Positions 14,877 through 18,781 of a DNA stretch of 18,781 bases are shown in pieces (position 1 is the first letter of the stretch; every line of letters begins with the position of its first letter). The stretch comes from an uncultured Selenomonadales bacterium (GTDB lineage Bacteria > Bacillota > Negativicutes > Selenomonadales > Selenomonadaceae), in NCBI GenBank assembly GCA_946543495.1, contig CAMNLS010000006.1, forward strand, positions 1 through 18,781, read 5' to 3'. The position numbers were made by a program, and so were the translations under genes. The notes beneath the pieces are model-generated. The model ran no database searches, had not been told where the DNA came from, and worked only from the letters and a program-made list of their open reading frames with translations.

Positions 14877-16010
14877 ATGAGCAAAACAGCGAAAATCCTT
14901 AACAAGTTCAATCGCTCGCACGCGGGCTTAAGAAAATTTTTGCGTCTCGTCTCTTACGGCTACTACCACAGAACGCTTTTCGCCCGGCATGACATCACGC
15001 CACGCAGTTACGATGACTTACTGCGCCAAGTAAGATTCTTCATTCCCGAAAAAAATTTGCAGGTCACACGCCGCGACAAGTACGCATACTTTACATTCGT
15101 CGGAGATTTTAGGCACGGCACCAAGAATTATTTTTACACGTCGTTTCTCCTCAAGACGATTTTGCCGGAACACTGCATGCAGAAAATTATCCTGCTACAA
15201 GTTCTGGAAGGTGCGGAGCCGTTGCCGACGCCTGAAATTTTGGAGCGCACAGAAAATTTAGTTGAGGATTACAAACCGGAACTTCTTTATACGGACCTGG
15301 CACAAAGTTTTCGTCGTCGGCTCAATGAACTTATAGATTCGGGCTTAGTGCAAAGAACAGAGTCGTCAAATAAAGTCTTTTACGAAAAGATTTCCAATCC
15401 GCTCGACGACCTTTCAAAGGACGAAATGAAGATTTTATATAGCGCGTTAAATTTTTTGCGGAACGTCTCGCCAATGGGAGCGGCGGGATATTTTTTATGC
15501 GACAGCTTGAAAAGCATTTCGGGTAACGTTGAACCCGTCCGAGAAATTTTTCAGTTCAGGAATAACAACTTCGCCAGAATCCTTGACAATGACATTTTAT
15601 TTACGATAGCTCAAGCGTTACGCCGTTGCAAAAAAGTTTTGGTAGAACGGGAAAAGCATCTGCCGATTGTCGTCACGCCCTTAGCTGTCGAGACGGATTT
15701 TCTTTTCAGCCGTCAATATCTCGTTGCCCTGCGACAAAAGGAATTGATATATCTTCGTATCGAAAAAATCACGGCGGTAAAAATTCTAGAGGACGTTGCA
15801 GAAAAATTTTCGCCCGTACGTCAAAAAGTGCGGGCAGTTCGTTTGCTGGTGAAGTTCAAAGACGAAGATGAACGACAGCTACGCGAAAAAATTTTGACGG
15901 AGGAACTACCTGCCCGAATCGTCAGCAGGACAACCGGCGAATTTATCTGCGTCGTTGAAACGCTTGACCCGTTGCAAATTTATCCGCGCTTTTGGAAGTT
16001 TCAACCGTAG
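14877..16010 (+). CDS. WYL-domain transcriptional regulator, ended early by an in-frame TAG
   Basis: ATG 14877 follows GGAGA with good spacing; an in-frame GTG at 14853 lacks a ribosome binding site. The N-terminal 80 residues look like a winged helix-turn-helix (YHRTLFARHDITPRSYDDLL, wing near NLQVTRRDKYAYF). Residues around 270-310, FLFSRQYLVALRQKELIYLRIEKITAVKIL, follow the WYL pattern of a YLVA strand followed by an R-I-E/D-K/R-I segment. The C-terminal part (VRLLVKFKDEDERQLREKIL to RFWKF) matches the WYL C-terminal extension. TAG at 16008-16010 ends it, but the same frame continues 29 codons to TGA 16098-16100 with LDGKDGLRERMRRDVAEVL, which resembles the usual last helix of the family. 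WYL proteins are ligand- or nucleic-acid-sensing regulators, some tied to CRISPR and other defence loci. Regulated target unknown. Confidence 0.7.
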   Translation: MSKTAKILNKFNRSHAGLRKFLRLVSYGYYHRTLFARHDITPRSYDDLLRQVRFFIPEKNLQVTRRDKYAYFTFVGDFRHGTKNYFYTSFLLKTILPEHCMQKIILLQVLEGAEPLPTPEILERTENLVEDYKPELLYTDLAQSFRRRLNELIDSGLVQRTESSNKVFYEKISNPLDDLSKDEMKILYSALNFLRNVSPMGAAGYFLCDSLKSISGNVEPVREIFQFRNNNFARILDNDILFTIAQALRRCKKVLVEREKHLPIVVTPLAVETDFLFSRQYLVALRQKELIYLRIEKITAVKILEDVAEKFSPVRQKVRAVRLLVKFKDEDERQLREKILTEELPARIVSRTTGEFICVVETLDPLQIYPRFWKFQP

Positions 16011-16083
16011 GCAGAAATTTTAGACGGCAAAGACGGACTGCGCGAACGAATGCGGCGCGATGTTGCGGAGGTTTTAAAAAATT

Positions 16084-16287
16084 ATGCGGAGCCTATTTGA
16101 TGACACGAAAAATCCGCTTTTCCGCTTGCTATGCCAAATCGTCAACGATGTCCATTTCAGCGAGGACGCTTGTCATGTCACTGATAAGAATTTACAACGC
16201 AATTTAAACCTTTTCCGTAAAGTTGCTCTAAATTACGTAAAACCCTACGAAGAAAAATATAGACCCAAGTCTGCTTTGTCTCATTGA
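16084..16287 (+). pseudogene. Transposase C-terminal remnant (ISAs1-like)
   Basis: The 67-codon frame holds VNDVHFSEDACHVTDKN followed by LQRNLNLFRKVALNYVK. This resembles the end of ISAs1-family transposases, where a DVxFxED motif with the last catalytic-core acidic residue is followed by a conserved N-L/M-x-x-x-R-K-x-A-L-N helix. A stop at 16075-16077 closes the frame upstream, so the rest of the transposase (about 300 residues) is absent. It overlaps the extended end of the WYL frame. No inverted repeats were found. The family call is by pattern only; a small unrelated protein is possible. Confidence 0.45.
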
Positions 16288-16373
16288 GTCTCATAACCTA
16301 AAGATGCTTTTATCTGAAAATTAATTTCCGTTGTTCGACCCCCAAATTTCTTTCCTCCTTCTGAAAAAAGATA

Positions 16374-16379
16374 TATAAT
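16374..16379 (+). promoter_or_regulatory. Possible -10 element (TATAAT)
   Basis: A perfect TATAAT in the context AAGATATATAATGG, without a good -35 at 16-18 bases. It would drive transcription into the structured stretch that follows. Confidence 0.3.
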
Positions 16380-16394
16380 GGTTACGCATATCAC

Positions 16395-16580
16395 GACAGA
16401 CATAGAAATGCCGCGATAAATATTCTGCAGGAAGGAACACGAACATTTCTGTCAGCGTGAGGAGAAAAAACAGGGCGGGCATCGTCCTGCGGTGGAGACC
16501 TTGTAAGACTTCGCCTTCATTAGAAGCGTAGGTTGTTGATAACGAAATCCCCCGTATTTATGTGTGGGGAGTATATCAAA
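16395..16580 (+). mobile_element. Structured stretch resembling an IS200/IS605-type right end (omega-RNA-like), no tnpB
   Basis: No gene is seen between 16288 and 16681. Within it, GGTGGAGACC (16490-16499) is followed by a bulged hairpin CGC-C-TTC-ATTA-GAAGCG (16512-16527) and a final C-rich/G-rich hairpin (CCCC 16549-16552, GGGG 16566-16569), then AGTATATCAA. A CCCC..GGGG hairpin followed by AGTATGTCAA-like sequence, preceded by GGTGGAGA, is how I remember the 3' ends of many IS605-family tnpB elements, where the omega-RNA scaffold lies. No tnpA or tnpB is present, so this would be a solo end. The match is from memory and needs alignment. Confidence 0.3.
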
Positions 16581-16681
16581 ATCATCTTATTAAATAGTTT
16601 TTATGAGGGGTGATAGAGTGCCAGATAGAAAATAGGATAAAAAGGATAGCGATTAAAAATAATACATACGAGAGGAGTGAA

Positions 16682-16732
16682 ATGCGGTATTTCTTATCGA
16701 AGTTATATGGATTAAGCGTACCGCGATTGTGA
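16682..16732 (+). CDS. 16-codon leader ORF coupled to the RND adaptor gene (MRYFLSKLYGLSVPRL)
   Basis: The ATG at 16682 follows GAGAGGAG, the only good ribosome binding site before the adaptor gene. The ORF ends at TGA 16730-16732, overlapping the ATG of the adaptor (TGATG). The adaptor start itself has no visible ribosome binding site, so reinitiation after the leader is the simplest reading. Perfect inverted repeats GCGGTA (16684-16689) and TACCGC (16719-16724) span the ORF, so a stem could tie up its start or the downstream start. No obvious stalling sequence or codon run is present. Confidence 0.5.
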   Translation: MRYFLSKLYGLSVPRL

Positions 16733-17925
16733 TGAAAATCTTTCCAGTTATAATTTGTGCGGTGGCTTTACTGTTTGCAGGCTGTAGCGGTGAAGATACT
16801 GAAAATCAAGCTTTACAGGAATTTCCGACCAAAGTTAAGGCTATTAAAGTCTTGACAACTAATGCGCCGTTAACGTTGTCATACAGTGGTCAAGTTGTCG
16901 ACCGCGACGAAATGATAGTTCAATCAAAGGTCAGCGGCTCCATCGTTGAAAAATATGTCAAGGGTGGTCAAAACGTTGTCGAAGGTCAAAAATTATTCAA
17001 GATTGACGACCGCCAATACAACTCGGCAGTTCTGCAGGCTCAAGCCAATCTCGCCAAGTCTCAAACCGCCTTGGCTAAAGAACGTGTCGACCTTCAACGT
17101 GACGAGGAACTTTGGCAGTCAAACGCAATATCCGAACAGACACTTACAAATCAACGCACTGCCGTCAAGTCGCAAGAAGCTGAAGTTGCCGCTAATGAAG
17201 CTTTGTTGCAAAAGGCTAAAGATGACTTGGCGGATACGATTGTTTACGCGCCGATGAGCGGTAGGCTCGGCATTGATGATGTCACAGTTGGAACTTTCTC
17301 TACGGCAGGCAATACTCCCCTCGCTACAATCGGCATCGTTGACCCTGTGTTCGTTCAGTTCGCCGTTTCCGAACAAGAATATTTGCGTCTTTCCAGAGGT
17401 GAACAACAAGCAAGTGCAAATAATAGCCATCCGCCGCAATTTACAATTTCGTTGACGTTAGCTGACGGCTCAATCTATCCGTATAAAGGAGAGTTTGCCG
17501 AATATGATAGAACACTGGGAAAAGAAACCGGCACGCTGATAATTCGTACAATTTTTAAGAATCCCGACAGCTTACTTGTTCCAGGCATGTATGCCCGCGT
17601 CGAAGTTGCTGGACTAAAAATTCCAAATGCAATGCTCGTTCCCGAACGCGCTCTTCAACAACTGTTGGGCGAAACCTTGGTTATTGTCGCTCAAAGTGAC
17701 AATAAGTCTGCCATACGAAAAGTTACGCTCGGCGAAAAAATCGGCTCGTATTACATCGTGAAAAGCGGCTTGAAGGCTGATGATTGGGTCATCGTCGAGG
17801 GCTTGACTAATTTGCGTGACGGTATGCCTTTGGAAGTGACGCAAGTCACCGCAAAAGATATGGGCTTTTCATTCACACCCGACGAAAAAATTTTTGACGT
17901 TGAGAAGAATGTAAAGAGTAATTGA
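16732..17925 (+). CDS. RND efflux periplasmic adaptor (membrane fusion protein), lipoprotein
   Basis: The protein of about 397 residues starts MKIFPVIICAVALLFAGC, a lipoprotein signal with lipobox LFAGC, so it is probably anchored by lipid. It follows the AcrA/MexA plan. There is a lipoyl half-motif (SKVSGSIVEKYVKGGQNVVEGQKLFKID), a coiled-coil hairpin rich in Ala/Gln/Lys (about 95-165), the second lipoyl half (VYAPMSGRLGIDDVTVGTFS), a beta-barrel with VDPVFVQFAVSEQEYLRL, and a membrane-proximal part with LLVPGMYARVEV and VPERALQQL. It would bridge the inner-membrane pump to an outer-membrane channel. The pump gene follows after 12 bases. Start ATG 16732 overlaps the leader ORF stop. No outer-membrane factor or regulator is visible here. 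Confidence 0.93.
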   Translation: MKIFPVIICAVALLFAGCSGEDTENQALQEFPTKVKAIKVLTTNAPLTLSYSGQVVDRDEMIVQSKVSGSIVEKYVKGGQNVVEGQKLFKIDDRQYNSAVLQAQANLAKSQTALAKERVDLQRDEELWQSNAISEQTLTNQRTAVKSQEAEVAANEALLQKAKDDLADTIVYAPMSGRLGIDDVTVGTFSTAGNTPLATIGIVDPVFVQFAVSEQEYLRLSRGEQQASANNSHPPQFTISLTLADGSIYPYKGEFAEYDRTLGKETGTLIIRTIFKNPDSLLVPGMYARVEVAGLKIPNAMLVPERALQQLLGETLVIVAQSDNKSAIRKVTLGEKIGSYYIVKSGLKADDWVIVEGLTNLRDGMPLEVTQVTAKDMGFSFTPDEKIFDVEKNVKSN

Positions 17926-17937
17926 GGTGGATGAAAT

Positions 17938-18781
17938 ATGGCAAAATTTTTTATACACCGACCGGTTTTCGCCATCGTCATAGCAATCATAATTAGCCTT
18001 ATCGGAATAATTGCGGGACTTAATACGCCAATCGCTCAATATCCAAATATTTCTCCGCCTACAATCAATGTTAGTGCAGACTACTCCGGCGCAAACGCCA
18101 CAGTTGTCAATCAAGCTGTCGCGCAGATTATAGAAAACCGTGTCAACGGCACACAAGGTATGGACTACATGAGCTCCAACTCAAACGACGACGGTAGCTA
18201 TTCACTTAATGTATATTTTGAAGTAGGCACGGATGGCGACATGGACTCGGTTAAGGTTCAAAATAATGTTGCCTCAGCCAATTCAAGCTTGCCGGAAACG
18301 GTTATTTCCTCCGGCGTGACGACTTCAAAATCTTCGCAGGATATGTCGATGATTTTTGCTTTCTACTGCGACAACGGGCTTTATGATACGGCATTTATAA
18401 AAAATTACGCTGACATTTACATTGCTGATGATTTGAAACGCGTTAAGGGTGTAGGACAAGTTCAAATATTAAGCGCGGACTATGCTTTACGTGTGTGGAT
18501 TAATCCGGAAAAGCTCGCGAATTTCGGCTTGACTGTCGCCGACGTTCAAAGCGCAATTAAAACGCAAAATGCTCAGGCAGCGGCGGGTTCCATAGGAAAA
18601 TTACCTGTCGCGCAAGGGCAAGAGAAAGAGTACACTGGACAAATTCAAGGCAGATTGGAAACGCCGGAACAATTCGAGAATATTATTTTGAAAACCGGCG
18701 ACGCTGGTGCATTTGTACTCTTAAAGGACGTGGCACGAGTTGAAATCGGGCAACAGTCAAATACTTATATCGGCAAGTTCA
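17938..18781 (+). CDS. RND efflux inner-membrane pump (HAE1/AcrB type), N-terminal part
   Basis: ATG 17938 follows GAGGTGG with 7 bases spacing; the frame is open to the end of the window. The first 281 residues match AcrB/MexB-type pumps. TM1 is in FFIHRPVFAIVIAIIISLIGIIAG, then the pathway signature TPIAQYPNISPPTINVSADYSGA, and the periplasmic porter domain with QIIENRVNGTQGMDYMSS, DMDSVKVQNNV, a DDLKRVKGVGQVQI segment and LTVADVQSAIKTQNAQAAAG. Family members have about 1,030-1,050 residues, so about three quarters lies outside. It exports drugs or other amphiphiles by proton antiport together with the adaptor encoded just upstream; substrates cannot be inferred from this part. Confidence 0.95.
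   Translation, partial: MAKFFIHRPVFAIVIAIIISLIGIIAGLNTPIAQYPNISPPTINVSADYSGANATVVNQAVAQIIENRVNGTQGMDYMSSNSNDDGSYSLNVYFEVGTDGDMDSVKVQNNVASANSSLPETVISSGVTTSKSSQDMSMIFAFYCDNGLYDTAFIKNYADIYIADDLKRVKGVGQVQILSADYALRVWINPEKLANFGLTVADVQSAIKTQNAQAAAGSIGKLPVAQGQEKEYTGQIQGRLETPEQFENIILKTGDAGAFVLLKDVARVEIGQQSNTYIGKF

Noticed and set aside
14295..16450. Similarity of the second spacer to GGAAGGAACACGAACA near 16434
   Set aside because: Only about nine contiguous bases match; too short for a self-targeting spacer claim.

Overview
The window looks like a chromosomal stretch from a diderm Firmicute, most likely a selenomonad-like member of the Negativicutes. It has strong GGAGG-type ribosome binding sites and rho-independent terminators. 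It also carries outer-membrane machinery: a classical autotransporter with a beta-barrel, and a tripartite RND efflux pair with a lipoprotein adaptor. The taxonomic call is an inference from gene style; no rRNA or tRNA is present.

Layout. 1-2114 (+): the end of a HemW-like radical-SAM protein, an exported zinc-metalloprotease-like protein and a YigZ/IMPACT protein, closely packed or overlapping. 2092-5823 (-): an autotransporter, an OmpR-type response regulator and a histidine kinase lacking its whole sensor half, arranged as one operon that runs into a 55-codon alpha/beta-hydrolase remnant. 6037-11952 (-): a giant RTX-type calcium-binding surface protein with a zinc-protease-like N-terminal domain. 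It carries an in-frame TAG, has no normal start, and contains a 445-bp internal direct repeat. 11952-13148 (-): a sulfotransferase-like gene whose 3' end runs out of frame into the RTX gene.

13149-14876 holds no conventional gene but is the most unusual part. It contains two minus-strand clusters of very short ORFs. Each ORF is preceded by an SD-like sequence, and each cluster has a related leader motif and ends in a related terminator. Between them lie a candidate plus-strand structured RNA with its own promoter and terminator, and a CRISPR-like array of three 37-bp repeats plus one degenerate repeat, with 41/42/41-bp spacers. No cas gene is visible. A WYL-domain regulator follows (14877-16010). 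It also has an in-frame TAG, after which 29 more codons read like the normal end of the family.

16084-16681 contains remnants of mobile DNA: the C-terminal tail of a transposase, and a structured stretch resembling the right end of an IS200/IS605 element. From 16682 onward there is a 16-codon leader ORF whose stop overlaps the start of an RND periplasmic adaptor gene, followed by the inner-membrane RND pump, which runs off the window.

Overall the window mixes intact housekeeping and efflux genes with several genes that look recently broken (RTX, sulfotransferase, kinase, WYL, hydrolase). Sequencing error cannot be excluded for the single-base lesions.
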